Assembly (NCBI GenBank): GCA_046349085.1 | Contig: JAXMDA010000002.1 | Coordinates: 372,001 to 436,000, forward strand | DNA: 64,000 nt | From: JAJXWB01 sp046349085 | GTDB lineage: Bacteria > Pseudomonadota > Alphaproteobacteria > Rhizobiales > Beijerinckiaceae | Direction of reading: 5' to 3' | In this document: positions 1 through 9,000 of the stretch, in pieces | Layout: the number at the start of each line of letters is the position of its first letter | How positions within the stretch are numbered: position 1 is the first letter of the stretch | The notes under the pieces: model-generated | What the model was told of the DNA's origin: nothing | What the model saw: only the letters and a program-made list of their open reading frames with translations | Database searches by the model: none | Position numbers and translations under genes: made by a program

Positions 1-48
1 ATGGCGCGCCGCATCCCGATCGAAGCTGACGAAAATATCGCCGCCCAT
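1..48 (-). CDS. Possible 5' end of an unidentified gene running off the left edge
   Basis: An ATG on the minus strand at position 48 opens a frame that stays open for 16 codons to the window edge (MGGDIFVSFDRDAARH). A Shine-Dalgarno-like GAGGG lies seven bases upstream, which is the only support. In related genomes the gene after rplI is often dnaB, but these residues do not look like a DnaB start. The opposite strand also has a frame ending at 108, so the call is weak. Confidence 0.3.
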   Translation of the reverse strand, partial: MGGDIFVSFDRDAARH

Positions 49-141
49 GCGGCGTCCCTCACCATGAGGGTTGTTGTATCAAAAACAACAAAGCAGCTCT
101 CATCCTGAGAACCTGACGCGAAATGCGTCGCGATTCCAGAT

Positions 142-320
142 CCCTCATGCTGAGGAGCCTGTGCAGCAGGCGTCTCGAAGCATGTTTCGGAGCTCGGGTC
201 TCGGCCACCCTTCGAGACGCGCCTTTCAGGCGCTCCTCAGGGTGAAGGTTCGAGTTGTCGGACAGGCTCTGTGAAAAGTCTGCGCAGCGGGCGTCTCGAA
301 GCGCGAAGGCGCGCCGCAGG
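142..320. repeat. Family A palindromic intergenic repeat, one full and one half copy
   Basis: The stretch 49-381 has no convincing gene. From 142 to 248 it carries an element with two facing arms built on CGTCTCGAAG and CTTCGAGACGCG, ending in GCGCTCCTCAGGGTGAAG. A second half copy with GCGGGCGTCTCGAAGCGC follows at about 280-320. The same design recurs at 27335-27428 and 33655-33775. It looks like a REP/BIME-type element of alphaproteobacterial genomes, inferred from recurrence inside this window. A 7-bp AT-rich hairpin (71-77 with 85-91) lies just to its left. Confidence 0.75.
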
Positions 321-335
321 TTTGTCAGGAGATTG

Positions 336-368
336 AAGGCCGCAGGATTGCTGCGGCCTTCTTTTTCC
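336..368 (+). terminator. Hairpin terminator beyond rplI
   Basis: A perfect 10-bp stem, AAGGCCGCAG (336-345) with CTGCGGCCTT (351-360), has a 5-base loop and is followed on the plus strand by CTTTTT. The U-tract is on the plus strand, so it best terminates rightward transcripts. It lies 14 bases beyond the rplI stop and may also act on the leftward ribosomal operon as a bidirectional hairpin. Confidence 0.65.
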
Positions 369-381
369 AGCGCGGCAGGCC

Positions 382-942
382 TCAGCCCTCGCCGCCGGCC
401 TCCGCCAGCGCGGCGCCGACTTCGAGGCCGAGATCGTCCATCGAGGTTTCCTCGCGGGTCGTGACGCTCTCGCCGCGCTCCTGGCGCTCGGCTTCCTCGG
501 CCGAACGGGCGACATTGATCGTCACCTTGACCTCGACCTCCGGGTGCAGGCGCACCGGCACGCCGTGCAGGCCGAGCGTCTTGATCGGGTGCAGGGCGAT
601 GACCTGCTGGCGGCCGACGTTGACGCCGCCCGCCGTGATCGCTTCGGCGATGTCGCGCGAGGAGACCGAACCGTAGAGCTGGCCGCTCTCGCCGGCCTGA
701 CGGATCACCACGAAGGTCTTGCCGTCGAGCTTGCCGCCGACCTTCTCGGCTTCAGCCTTGAGCTCGAGGTTGCGGGCCTCGAGCTGGGCGCGGTCGCCCT
801 CGAAGCGCTTCTTGTTGGCTTCGGTGGCGCGCAGCGCCTTGCCGCGCGGCAGCAGGTAGTTGCGCGCAAAACCGTCGCGCACGCGCACGACTTCGCCCAT
901 CTGGCCGAGCTTGGCGACGCGTTCGAGCAGAATGACTTCCAT
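382..942 (-). CDS. rplI: 50S ribosomal protein L9
   Basis: L9 binds domain V of 23S rRNA at the base of the L1 stalk and helps hold the reading frame. The 186-residue product begins MEVILLERVAKLGQMGEVV and carries the L9 N-terminal signature with GFARNYLLPRGKA at residues 24-36, followed by a long helix and the C-terminal domain. It is longer than the roughly 150 residues of E. coli L9 because of an acidic C-terminal tail after about residue 150, which is common in Hyphomicrobiales. The start has a clear AAGGAG 7 bases upstream. It is the last gene of the rpsF-rpsR-DUF2232-rplI set. Confidence 0.97.
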   Translation of the reverse strand: MEVILLERVAKLGQMGEVVRVRDGFARNYLLPRGKALRATEANKKRFEGDRAQLEARNLELKAEAEKVGGKLDGKTFVVIRQAGESGQLYGSVSSRDIAEAITAGGVNVGRQQVIALHPIKTLGLHGVPVRLHPEVEVKVTINVARSAEEAERQERGESVTTREETSMDDLGLEVGAALAEAGGEG

Positions 943-966
943 GATCTTCTCCTTTTGGTCTTTGTT

Positions 967-1941
967 TCAGGTTGGATTTGCGGGCGCTTGCTTGCGCGCC
1001 CTCAGGCGGAAGGCGGCGTCGGCCAGGCCGACGAGCGCCAGGAAAAGGAACGGCCAGGGCGGCAGCAGCACGACGAAGCCGTAGAGCGAGAACAGCAGCG
1101 CCGGCCTTAAGCCCGCGCCACGCGTCAGGACATGCGCGGTCGCCAGCCCCTGCAGGGCGAAAGCCATGCCGAAAGCGGCAGCGACAACGCCCGCGACGAT
1201 CCCTGGAAGGCCGCCGAGCAGCGTGAGACCGGCAGCGCCGGCAAACAGCGCGCCGAACGCGGGCGGGATCGACAGGTCGTCGGCCATCGACGGCCAGGGG
1301 CGGGGCAGGTTGCCCGAAATCTGCGAGACGCGGCCGGCGAGGTAGAGATTGATGGTCATGGTCGCGAGCTGCGAGGCGGCGACGCCGATGGGCGCGGCCA
1401 TGACGAGGTAGCGCGTGATCTGCGTCGCGTCGATCGCCCCGGCGACATGCGAATCCCGCAGCATCGCCTCGACGATCGGCTGGCCTTCCTTGACGGCGCT
1501 CGCCATCAGCGTGTCGAAGCCGCCGAGACGCCAGGCGAAGAAGGCGAGGCCGCCGGCGACGGAGAGCGCGGCGATCAGCGCCGACGACAGCACGGCCGCC
1601 GTCGGCGCGAAATCGCGCTTGCCGGGGCCGCCGGTCGGCGCCAGCAGGGCGGCCGCGGCGATCAGCACGGCCGGCGCGCCGATCGAAAGCAGGTAGAGGA
1701 GGCCGAGCGCAGGGTGGAACAGGGTCGCGACGAAGGCCGCGCCAATTGCTGCTGCAGCGGCGCCCACCGAAAGGCCGTAGCCGAGCGCCGCGATCATCAA
1801 CGGCATGGGCGCGAAATAGCCGAGAAGCACGGTCGCCAGCGATGCGCGGGCGGCGAGCACGAACAGAAGCGCCGCCGCGAGCCCCGCGGCGGCCGCCACC
1901 AGCGTCGAGGCGCCGAATGTCTTGAGCTTCGTGTCCGTCAT
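967..1941 (-). CDS. DUF2232 family multi-pass membrane protein
   Basis: This 324-residue, very hydrophobic protein has about eight predicted membrane segments, the first at residues 14-36, and a short basic C-terminus ending in RLRARKQAPANPT. Its size and its place between rpsR and rplI match the DUF2232 family (YybS-like) that occupies this slot in Hyphomicrobiales. No enzymatic residues are recognised. Its role is not established, and membership in a ribosomal operon suggests growth-linked expression. It sits 24 bases before rplI but 184 bases after rpsR, a gap that contains a strong hairpin, so its level may be set separately from the upstream ribosomal genes. Confidence 0.85.
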   Translation of the reverse strand: MTDTKLKTFGASTLVAAAAGLAAALLFVLAARASLATVLLGYFAPMPLMIAALGYGLSVGAAAAAIGAAFVATLFHPALGLLYLLSIGAPAVLIAAAALLAPTGGPGKRDFAPTAAVLSSALIAALSVAGGLAFFAWRLGGFDTLMASAVKEGQPIVEAMLRDSHVAGAIDATQITRYLVMAAPIGVAASQLATMTINLYLAGRVSQISGNLPRPWPSMADDLSIPPAFGALFAGAAGLTLLGGLPGIVAGVVAAAFGMAFALQGLATAHVLTRGAGLRPALLFSLYGFVVLLPPWPFLFLALVGLADAAFRLRARKQAPANPT

Positions 1942-1987
1942 ATCGAGCTGTCCCGCCTTTCGAGCGGTTAGGAGCGGGTCGACGGTC

Positions 1988-2009
1988 GAAATCGGCGACA
2001 GCCGATTTC
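1988..2009. other. Perfect hairpin between rpsR and the DUF2232 gene
   Basis: GAAATCGGC (1988-1996) pairs with GCCGATTTC (2001-2009) around a 4-base loop. It lies within the 184-base gap of the ribosomal operon and has no U-tract on the minus strand. It could be an RNA processing or partial-termination site that lowers expression of the distal genes. This is inferred from position only. Confidence 0.45.
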
Positions 2010-2125
2010 TGACCTGCCCGTTCCAGCCATATCCAGCGGGGATGCCGCCGGACCGACGGGACCGCGAGCCTTCGGCCGCGATCCAGGGTTTGCGTGGAGC
2101 TGCGAGCCGGAGGCCCGCAGTCCGA

Positions 2126-2362
2126 TCAGCGGATCACGTAGGGCAGCAGGCCCAGGAAGCGCGCGCGCTTGATCGCCTGGGCGAGTTCACGCTGCTTCTT
2201 GGCCGAGACGGCCGTGATGCGCGAGGGCACGATCTTGCCGCGCTCGGAAATGTAGCGCGAGAGGAGACGCGTGTCCTTGTAGTCGATCTTCGGCGCGTTG
2301 GGGCCGGAGAACGGGCAGGTCTTGCGACGGCGGAAGAAGGGTCGACGAGCGCCAGCGGACAT
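2126..2362 (-). CDS. rpsR: 30S ribosomal protein S18
   Basis: S18 pairs with S6 on the platform of the small subunit. The 78-residue product has the family core with RRKTCPFSG (residues 12-20), the segment IDYKDTRLLSRYISERGKI and RITAVSAKKQRELAQAIKRA. The length matches the family. Its ATG overlaps the rpsF stop codon as TGATG, so translation is coupled to S6, the partner with which it forms a heterodimer. Confidence 0.98.
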   Translation of the reverse strand: MSAGARRPFFRRRKTCPFSGPNAPKIDYKDTRLLSRYISERGKIVPSRITAVSAKKQRELAQAIKRARFLGLLPYVIR

Positions 2363-2805
2363 CAGAAACCTCCCTCGGCAGCGCCTTCTTCACGGCGCGG
2401 ACGGCGTTCGCCCTGCGGACGGTCGCCGCGGTCGCCACGATCGCCGCGCGGGCCACGGCGGTCGCCGCGCTCGCCGTCGTCGTCGCGCTTGCGCATCATC
2501 GCGGACGGACCTTCCTCCAGCGCCTCGACGCGAAGCGTCATGAAGCGCAGGACGTCTTCCGACAGGCCCATCTGGCGCTCCATCTCGGCGATGGCGGCGT
2601 GCGGCGCGTTGATGTTGAAGAGGGAGAAATGCGCCTTGCGGTTCTTCTTGATCCGGTAGGCGAGGGACTTCACGCCCCAGTATTCGACCTTGTCGATCGA
2701 GCCGCCGAGACCGGCGACGACCTTCTTGAACTGCTCGGTCAGGGCTTCCACCTGCTGGGCGGAAATGTCCTGGCGAGCCAGATAGATGTGCTCGTAGAGA
2801 GCCAT
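2362..2805 (-). CDS. rpsF: 30S ribosomal protein S6 with an Arg/Gly/Asp-rich tail
   Basis: S6 binds 16S rRNA together with S18. The start MALYEHIYLARQDISAQQV is the conserved S6 N-terminus and has GGAAAGG upstream, whereas the frame continues 85 codons further upstream into non-conserved sequence. The S6 fold ends near residue 100. The rest of the 147 residues is a low-complexity tail of RGDRGD-type repeats after RKRDDDGERGD. Tails of this kind are usual in alphaproteobacterial S6. It is the first gene of the ribosomal operon. Confidence 0.96.
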   Translation of the reverse strand: MALYEHIYLARQDISAQQVEALTEQFKKVVAGLGGSIDKVEYWGVKSLAYRIKKNRKAHFSLFNINAPHAAIAEMERQMGLSEDVLRFMTLRVEALEEGPSAMMRKRDDDGERGDRRGPRGDRGDRGDRPQGERRPRREEGAAEGGF

Positions 2806-2924
2806 GTCTGCTTGCCTTTCCATTCTCGCGCGGCCCCGGCGCGGAGCCCTTCGAGCCCATGGGAAAGGCTCGACGGATTTTCGAAGGCGGGAACACGGGA
2901 AGAAGGCCCTTGGCGCAGGAATTT

Positions 2925-2951
2925 GCCCGAAAAGTCTGCAACTTTTCGGGC
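2925..2951. promoter_or_regulatory. 11-bp perfect inverted repeat in the rpsF leader
   Basis: GCCCGAAAAGT (2925-2935) and ACTTTTCGGGC (2941-2951) flank a 5-base loop. The element lies between the cysNC stop and the rpsF start, 120 bases ahead of rpsF. There is no U-tract on the minus strand. It may end cysNC transcripts or form part of an autoregulatory S6:S18 leader such as those known upstream of rpsF in other bacteria. The sequence shows only the hairpin. Confidence 0.5.
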
Positions 2952-3093
2952 TCCTGCGAGCCCCTCTGCGCTCAATCGCTGGATCGACGCAGCTTCCGTT
3001 CAGCCCCCGGCCGGGACGTCGCGAAGCGCGGTGTCTAGATGATCGGGCCGGGAATGGCAAGCCTTGAACCCGTGTCGCGCGGGCAATTGATCG

Positions 3094-4980
3094 TCAGCGA
3101 TCGTCAACGCCGATCATCTGAAGGATTTGCTCGACACAGGCCGCCGCCTCGACGCCGACGGTGCGAATGTGCATATCCGGGGCCTCGGGCGCTTCATACG
3201 GGCTGTCCACGCCGGTAAAATTCTTCAGCTTGCCGCTTCGCGCGAGCGCATAGAGGCCCTTTGGATCGCGCCGCTCGCACTCCTCGATGGGCGTGTCGAC
3301 GTAGATCTCCTTGAACCGTCCCGCTGGAAATAACTCGCGCGCCATTCGCCGCTCGCTGTGAAACGGCGAAATGAAACTGACGAGCACGATCAGCCCGGCG
3401 TCCACCATGAGCTTGGCGACTTCGGCGACGCGGCGAATGTTTTCCACGCGGTCGGCCTCTGTGAATCCGAGGTCGCGATTCAGACCGTGCCTGATGTTGT
3501 CTCCGTCGAGCAGGTAGGTGTGGCGCCCCTCGGCGTTCAACCTCCTGTCGAGCAGATTGGCGATCGTCGACTTGCCCGAACCGGACAGTCCGGTGAACCA
3601 GATGCACTGGGGCTTCTGATGCTTCTGCTGCGCCCGCGACTCTGGGCTCACGTCCACGGCTTGCCAATGAATATTGTGCGCCCGGCGTAGCGCGTATTTG
3701 ATCACGCCGGCCCCGACCGTCTCGAATGTAAGCCTGTCGATCAGAATGAAGCTGCCGAGCGTCCGGTCGACATCGTACGGTTCGAACGGCAACGGCGCGC
3801 CTGTCGACAAGGTGACGACGCCAATTTCGTTCATCGCCAACGTTCTGGTCGCAAGGTGAGCGCCGGTATCGACGTCCTCGCGATATTTGATGTTGGTGAT
3901 CGTCGCTGTCGTCTCCTTCGTGCCGTGTTTGATCAGATATTGGCGGCCGTGCGTCATGGCGTGCTGATTGAGCCACAAGAGCCGGCATTCGAACTGGTCG
4001 GCGCATTCGAGCGGCGCCCCGGCCGCCGCGAGCACATCGCCGCGCGAGGCGTCGACCTCGTCGACCAGGGTCAATGTGACGGAGTCGCCGGCGCGCGCGA
4101 CCGGCACTTCGTCGAAGCCGCGCAACACGGACTTGATGCGCGTCCTCACCCCCGAAGGCGCAATGCAGATTTGATCGCCCGGGCGCGTTTCGCCCTCCGC
4201 TATGCGGCCGCAATAGCCCCGAAATTCCGGATTTGGCCGGTTGACGAGTTGCACGGGCATGCGGAACGCCCTGCGCGCGCGCGTGTCGGAAATCGGTATC
4301 GCATCGAGAAACTCCATCAACGTGGGGCCGGCGTGCCACGGCGTCGACAGGCTTCGCATGAAGATGTTGTCGCCTGTCAGGCCGGATACGGGGATCGCCT
4401 CGACAGTCGAGATCCCGAGTTCCGCTGCGAAGGCGCGGTATTCGGCGGCAATGCGATCAAAGATCGCGCAGTCGAAGTCGACCAGGTCCATCTTGTTGAT
4501 TGCCAGCACGACGTGTCGCACGCCCATAAAGTCGACGATGCGCGTATGACGCCGCGTCTGGCTGACCACGCCCTTGCGCGCGTCAATCAACATCACGGCG
4601 ACGTCGGCGTTGGATGCGCCGGTCGCCATGTTGCGCGTATATTGTTCGTGTCCGGGCGTGTCGGCCACGATGAAGCGCCGGGTGTCGGTGGCGAAGTAAC
4701 GATATGCGACGTCGATGGTGATTCCCTGCTCGCGTTCCGCCTGCAACCCGTCGACCAGGAGGGCCAGGTCGATGCTTTCGCCCTGCGTGCCGTACTGGCG
4801 CGACTCCTTGCCCAGCGACAGAATCTGGTCGTCGAATATGTTCTTGCTCTCATAGAGCAAGCGCCCGATCAGCGTGCTCTTGCCGTCGTCGACGCTGCCG
4901 CAGGTGATGAAGCGCAACGTCTCCTTGTCGCTTTGCGCGCGCAGAAACTCGCCGATATCGCGGGAATTTTGCGCACCCAT
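3094..4980 (-). CDS. cysNC: Bifunctional sulfate adenylyltransferase large subunit / adenylylsulfate kinase
   Basis: The 628-residue protein joins the GTPase subunit of ATP sulfurylase to APS kinase, so with CysD it turns sulfate into APS and then PAPS. The GTPase part has the P-loop GSVDDGKST (28-36), DTPGHEQY (107-114) and NKMD (162-165). The kinase part begins near 451 with P-loop GLSGSGKST (464-472) and the SFISPF segment (about 535-540) that carries the family's serine. The start is MGAQNSRDIGEF, whose ATG overlaps the cysD stop as TGATG; the frame is open further upstream but only over cysD. This fused arrangement matches NodQ of rhizobia. No cysH, cysI or cysG lies nearby, so the product PAPS may serve sulfation more than cysteine synthesis. 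Confidence 0.96.
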   Translation of the reverse strand: MGAQNSRDIGEFLRAQSDKETLRFITCGSVDDGKSTLIGRLLYESKNIFDDQILSLGKESRQYGTQGESIDLALLVDGLQAEREQGITIDVAYRYFATDTRRFIVADTPGHEQYTRNMATGASNADVAVMLIDARKGVVSQTRRHTRIVDFMGVRHVVLAINKMDLVDFDCAIFDRIAAEYRAFAAELGISTVEAIPVSGLTGDNIFMRSLSTPWHAGPTLMEFLDAIPISDTRARRAFRMPVQLVNRPNPEFRGYCGRIAEGETRPGDQICIAPSGVRTRIKSVLRGFDEVPVARAGDSVTLTLVDEVDASRGDVLAAAGAPLECADQFECRLLWLNQHAMTHGRQYLIKHGTKETTATITNIKYREDVDTGAHLATRTLAMNEIGVVTLSTGAPLPFEPYDVDRTLGSFILIDRLTFETVGAGVIKYALRRAHNIHWQAVDVSPESRAQQKHQKPQCIWFTGLSGSGKSTIANLLDRRLNAEGRHTYLLDGDNIRHGLNRDLGFTEADRVENIRRVAEVAKLMVDAGLIVLVSFISPFHSERRMARELFPAGRFKEIYVDTPIEECERRDPKGLYALARSGKLKNFTGVDSPYEAPEAPDMHIRTVGVEAAACVEQILQMIGVDDR

Positions 4981-5864
4981 CAGAAATAGCCTTCCTGCTT
5001 CTTCTTCTCCATCGAGCCCGGCTGATCCGAATCGATGAGGCGGCCTTGTCGCTCGGAGTTGCGCGCCGAACAGGTTTCGGAGATGACGGCTTCGAGGGTC
5101 GTTGCGTCGCTCTCGATTGCCGCCGTCAACGGCCAGCAGCCCAGCGTGCGGAACCGGACCCTGCGCATTTGAGGCGCTTCGCCCTGCTCGAAAGGAAAAC
5201 GCTCCTGGTCGTCGACCATCAGCCATTGGCCGGAGCGCTCCACGACAGGTCGCTCGGCGGCAAAATACAATGGCACGACTGGAATTTGTTCCGTATATAT
5301 GTACTGCCAGATGTCAATTTCGGTCCAATTGGAGAGCGGAAATACACGAATTGTTTCGCCCGGGCCGATTCGGGTATTGTACAAATTCCAGAGTTCCGGC
5401 CGCTGAGCTTTTGGGTCCCAACGGTGATTTGCCGTGCGAAAGGAGAAGATGCGTTCTTTTGCGCGGCTTTTCTCTTCGTCACGACGCGCGCCCGCGAGCG
5501 CGAGGTCAAAACCGCCGCGATCCAGCGCTTGCAGCAACGCCTGTGTCTTCATGATGTCGGTGTATGCGCTGCCGTGCGTGAACGGCCCGACGCCTGCGGC
5601 GACGCCCGCAGGATTCTTGTGGACAATAAGTCGAGCGCCGCTGGCGGCGACCATCTTGTCCCGGTGTTGGTACATTTCCTTGAACTTCCAGCCCGTGTCG
5701 ACGTGCAGCAGCGGCATCGGCGGCGGCGCCGGATGGAACGCCTTGCGCGCTAGGTGGAGGAGAACCGAAGAATCCTTGCCGATCGAATACAGCATCACGG
5801 GATTGCGTGCGGTCGCAATCGCTTCTCTGATAATTTCGATGGATTCGGCTTCCAGGCTATTCAC
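4980..5864 (-). CDS. cysD: Sulfate adenylyltransferase subunit 2
   Basis: CysD is the ATP pyrophosphatase-type catalytic subunit that makes APS from ATP and sulfate, with CysN driving the reaction by GTP hydrolysis. The family signatures are intact: LEAESIEIIREA near the start, VMLYSIGKDSSVLLHLARKA with the PP-loop SIGKDSS, HVDTGWKF, and GARRDEEKSRAKER. The C-terminus QPGSMEKKKQEGYF is typical. The GTG at 5864 gives 294 residues, close to the usual 300. An in-frame ATG at 5945 would add 27 residues with no family similarity. It is co-directional with the giant glycosyltransferase that ends 160 bases upstream. Confidence 0.95.
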   Translation of the reverse strand: MNSLEAESIEIIREAIATARNPVMLYSIGKDSSVLLHLARKAFHPAPPPMPLLHVDTGWKFKEMYQHRDKMVAASGARLIVHKNPAGVAAGVGPFTHGSAYTDIMKTQALLQALDRGGFDLALAGARRDEEKSRAKERIFSFRTANHRWDPKAQRPELWNLYNTRIGPGETIRVFPLSNWTEIDIWQYIYTEQIPVVPLYFAAERPVVERSGQWLMVDDQERFPFEQGEAPQMRRVRFRTLGCWPLTAAIESDATTLEAVISETCSARNSERQGRLIDSDQPGSMEKKKQEGYF

Positions 5865-6023
5865 TTCGGCGCCGCTCTGTCGGTTGCTTTGCCAAAGAAC
5901 AGAAGGTAAAGCACGGCCGCATATCCTTGAAGATCGACGCATCACGCCCGGCGTCTCTATCGCTGGCTGCTCGCAAACATCGTCTGGCGTTCCGCCCGAT
6001 GACGCTCCCCGATCAATGAGTGT

Positions 6024-9000
6024 TCAGGCAGGTCGCGTCGGAGATGCAGAGCGCTGATCATATGCGGCCTGATAAATGTTTTCGTAAGCGTCGCACATAA
6101 TCTCGATCGTGTAACGCGTCTCGAAATTGCGCAAGCCGATACGCCCGCAGGCGCGCCTCAACTCGGGATCGAAGAATGCCTGGAGCGCGTCGGCGATGTC
6201 CGAAACCGACACGCGGCCGTTCGATAGCGGAACAATGCGACCCGCCGGTCCCCCCTCGCCGTCGATCATTGCAGGTATGTCGCCCGCCGAAGTAGCGACC
6301 ACGGGCTTTCCCGCGGCAAAAAAATCTATGAGGACGAGAGGCATCGACTCGCCGATAAAGGTGGTCGGCAGGAGCCCGACGTCTGAAGCCGCGATGTAGT
6401 CGGCAACGTTGCTCACCTGACCGACAAGTCTCACGTAGGGAGGAAGATTTCCCCTGCGCGTCAACTCGTCGTAAAGGGGCCCTTCGCCGATCAACAACAG
6501 GTCGACAGCGCGCCCGCGCTGGTTCAACAACTCCACCGCCGCTATGGCCTCCCGCCATCCCTTGCTTTCGATGGCGCGGCTCGCAATGCAGACGAGCAGG
6601 GCGTTCGGTCTGACGCCGAGACTGTCGCGACTCAACGCGCGCGAATGGGGCGGCGGGACGCCATTGTTGATTTTTGCATGACAGTCGCCCATGCGTAACT
6701 TTCGCAATACGTCACGATGTTTGTCAGCAATATAGACCCACTCCGAAACAAGAGGCTTCATCGCCGCGACGGTTGCCGGAAAATCGGGGTCGATATTTGG
6801 ATCGGACAAGAGTGTTTCGTAGCATCCATGCATTGTCACGATCCACGGGACATGTGTTTCCCATCCGTTCAGCGCCTCGAAGACGGCCTTGTCGGCCCAC
6901 CATATCGACGAATGGATCATTTCGATCTTGAAGTCGCGGATGATGTTTCGAAGCGTTCGCTTGTTCCCGCCGACCCTAAATCGTGCGACATGAGGATCGA
7001 TCATCCGCAAAACTGCCGGGTGTTCCGGCAAATAGTCGGCGGAGGCGATGAACGCGCGTCCACCGCGCCGGCTCCATTCATTCGCGAGGCGGATGGCGAA
7101 CAATTGGCCGCCGCCCGGGCTGAAGTCGCTGGTGACCACAAGCAAACTGCGCCTGCCTTCGCCGTCCCGAGCCTCGTAGGGCGTCTCTGCGAGCGCAGTA
7201 TTTTTGTCAAATCCGGGCTTCTTCGCAAAACGTTCGATATCACCTCGCCAGAATTCTCTGGCCTTCTGTATCGTCGCGCTTGGCAGACGGAATGCGTATT
7301 GAATATACGCGCGCACCCGCGCAGCTTCGGAAAAATATAATCCCTGTCCTTCGACGCGACTAGTCACGGTTGCCTCGTGACGTCGGTGGAAATTCAGGGG
7401 ATCGGCCAAATACTGGATCTTTCCTCCTTTCAAAGCATGGACATAGAACAGCCAATCGCCGCACAATTTCATTGAAAGAAGCATCTTCTTCAAATCGTCA
7501 TCATACTCGAATTTTCGGAAAACGACCGAGCTTGCATTCGGAATTGTATTGGCAATCGCCAAACAGCTTTCGATCTCCTGCTGATCAGTAGCGCTGTACG
7601 AGCGGTCCCATCTGCCGCGGTTGATGCGATCGAGGTAGAGTGGTCGATAGTCGCCCAGTTGCTTGCCATTGTCGTCGATGGGCGTTGAAAGCGCATAAGT
7701 CACGAAAATATTCTCGTCATCAAAATGCGGGATCGCCCGTTGAAGAAACTCTGGATCCGAGAAATCGTCGGCTTCGGCAATCCAGATCAGACCGCCTCGC
7801 GCCAGCCCCAGACCCTTCAGCCATTGCGCGAACGGACTGCCAGAATTCCGGTCGTTGACATGCAGCCGGGTCGAGGCATGGTTAGCCGCCTCGCGCAGCA
7901 AATCAATCGAATTGTCGATCGATGCATCGTCCAGAAGAATAACCTCAAAATCCTGGAAAGTCTGTCTGTAAATTGTATCCAATCGCTGCGACAGAAATTT
8001 CTCATAATTGTAGTTCGGCACGACGACGCTTACATGCGGCGGCTCTCCAGTCGCCTGCTTTATTAAAGCAAGCAGCATGGGGCCGGTCGCCGATACGAGA
8101 TGATTCTTGGCGAGGATGCGTCCCCGCTCTCCTGCCTGGCGTCGCAACGCGACGTCTTCCACATACCGGACTGCGGCGGCGGCCATCGCGTCCGTATTCT
8201 TGAAGGGCGTTGCAACGCCCGCTCCTTGGGCTACGAAGGCAGGGACGCCTCCTGCCTCTTCGAAGCATACGATCGGCAAACCATTGAGCGCCGCATGTAT
8301 ACAAACAAGAGGAAATGGATCTTCGAGGGACGGAAGCATGAATACGTCGGACGATCCAATAATCGCTTCCGCCTCATTTGAGAAACCAACGAAATTGACG
8401 ATATCCGAGACTCCGAGTTCCACGGCCTGAGATCGGCATTCGTCTAAATCCGGTCCGCCGCCGATCCAGATGAAATAAACCTGCCGTGACGACGACCGGC
8501 GCACCTTGGCCGCCACTTCCACGAATAGATCGGGCGCCTTTCTCCAATGGGCGACGCCGCAGCCCACGAGTACAACCGCCCCATGGGGCGCGCCGTATTT
8601 CCTTCGTATTCCATCCCGTTGTGCGTCATTCTGCGGGCGATGGTCGAGGTCGTGCATGAAGTCGGGAACGAGCCGGCATTTGTCTGCTTCAATCAGATGT
8701 TCCGACCGGAGCAGGGTCGTGACCGCTTCGCTTCCGCCGAGAACAAACGAACTTCTCTCGGCTAATCTTACGATATTATCGCCGTGCTCCGTAATCATCT
8801 TTTGCAATTCATGAATGTAACTGATGACGGGCTGTTGCCCGTCCCACCAGTCCAGAAACGCGCCGCTTGCCACGGAATTAATCAAAACAAGCTTTAGGTC
8901 GGCAGGAATGAAGTCGCGCAGCAGCGTTCTCGCCGCGGGGACCTCGTGCATTTCGGCATGGCCGGCAATATCAAAGACGGGAGCGATCTCGGTAAAGCGG

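Noticed and set aside
1..108. A plus-strand frame from the window edge ending TGA at 108
   Set aside because: The 35 residues have no recognisable family feature, and the minus-strand alternative has a ribosome site. Neither is strong, so only the minus-strand one is listed, with low confidence.
2390..2480. Short tandem DNA units in the 3' part of rpsF that look like a repeat array
   Set aside because: They encode the RGDRGD-type tail of S6 in frame and have no spacers, so they are not CRISPR or a separate repeat.
3094..5864. Naming cysD/cysNC as nodP/nodQ
   Set aside because: The architecture fits, but no nodABC, nodH in operon, or nod box was seen, so the general names are kept.
5865..5945. 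Longer CysD start at 5945
   Set aside because: The added 27 residues have no similarity to CysD N-termini, and the GTG at 5864 puts the conserved LEAESI segment at the usual distance.
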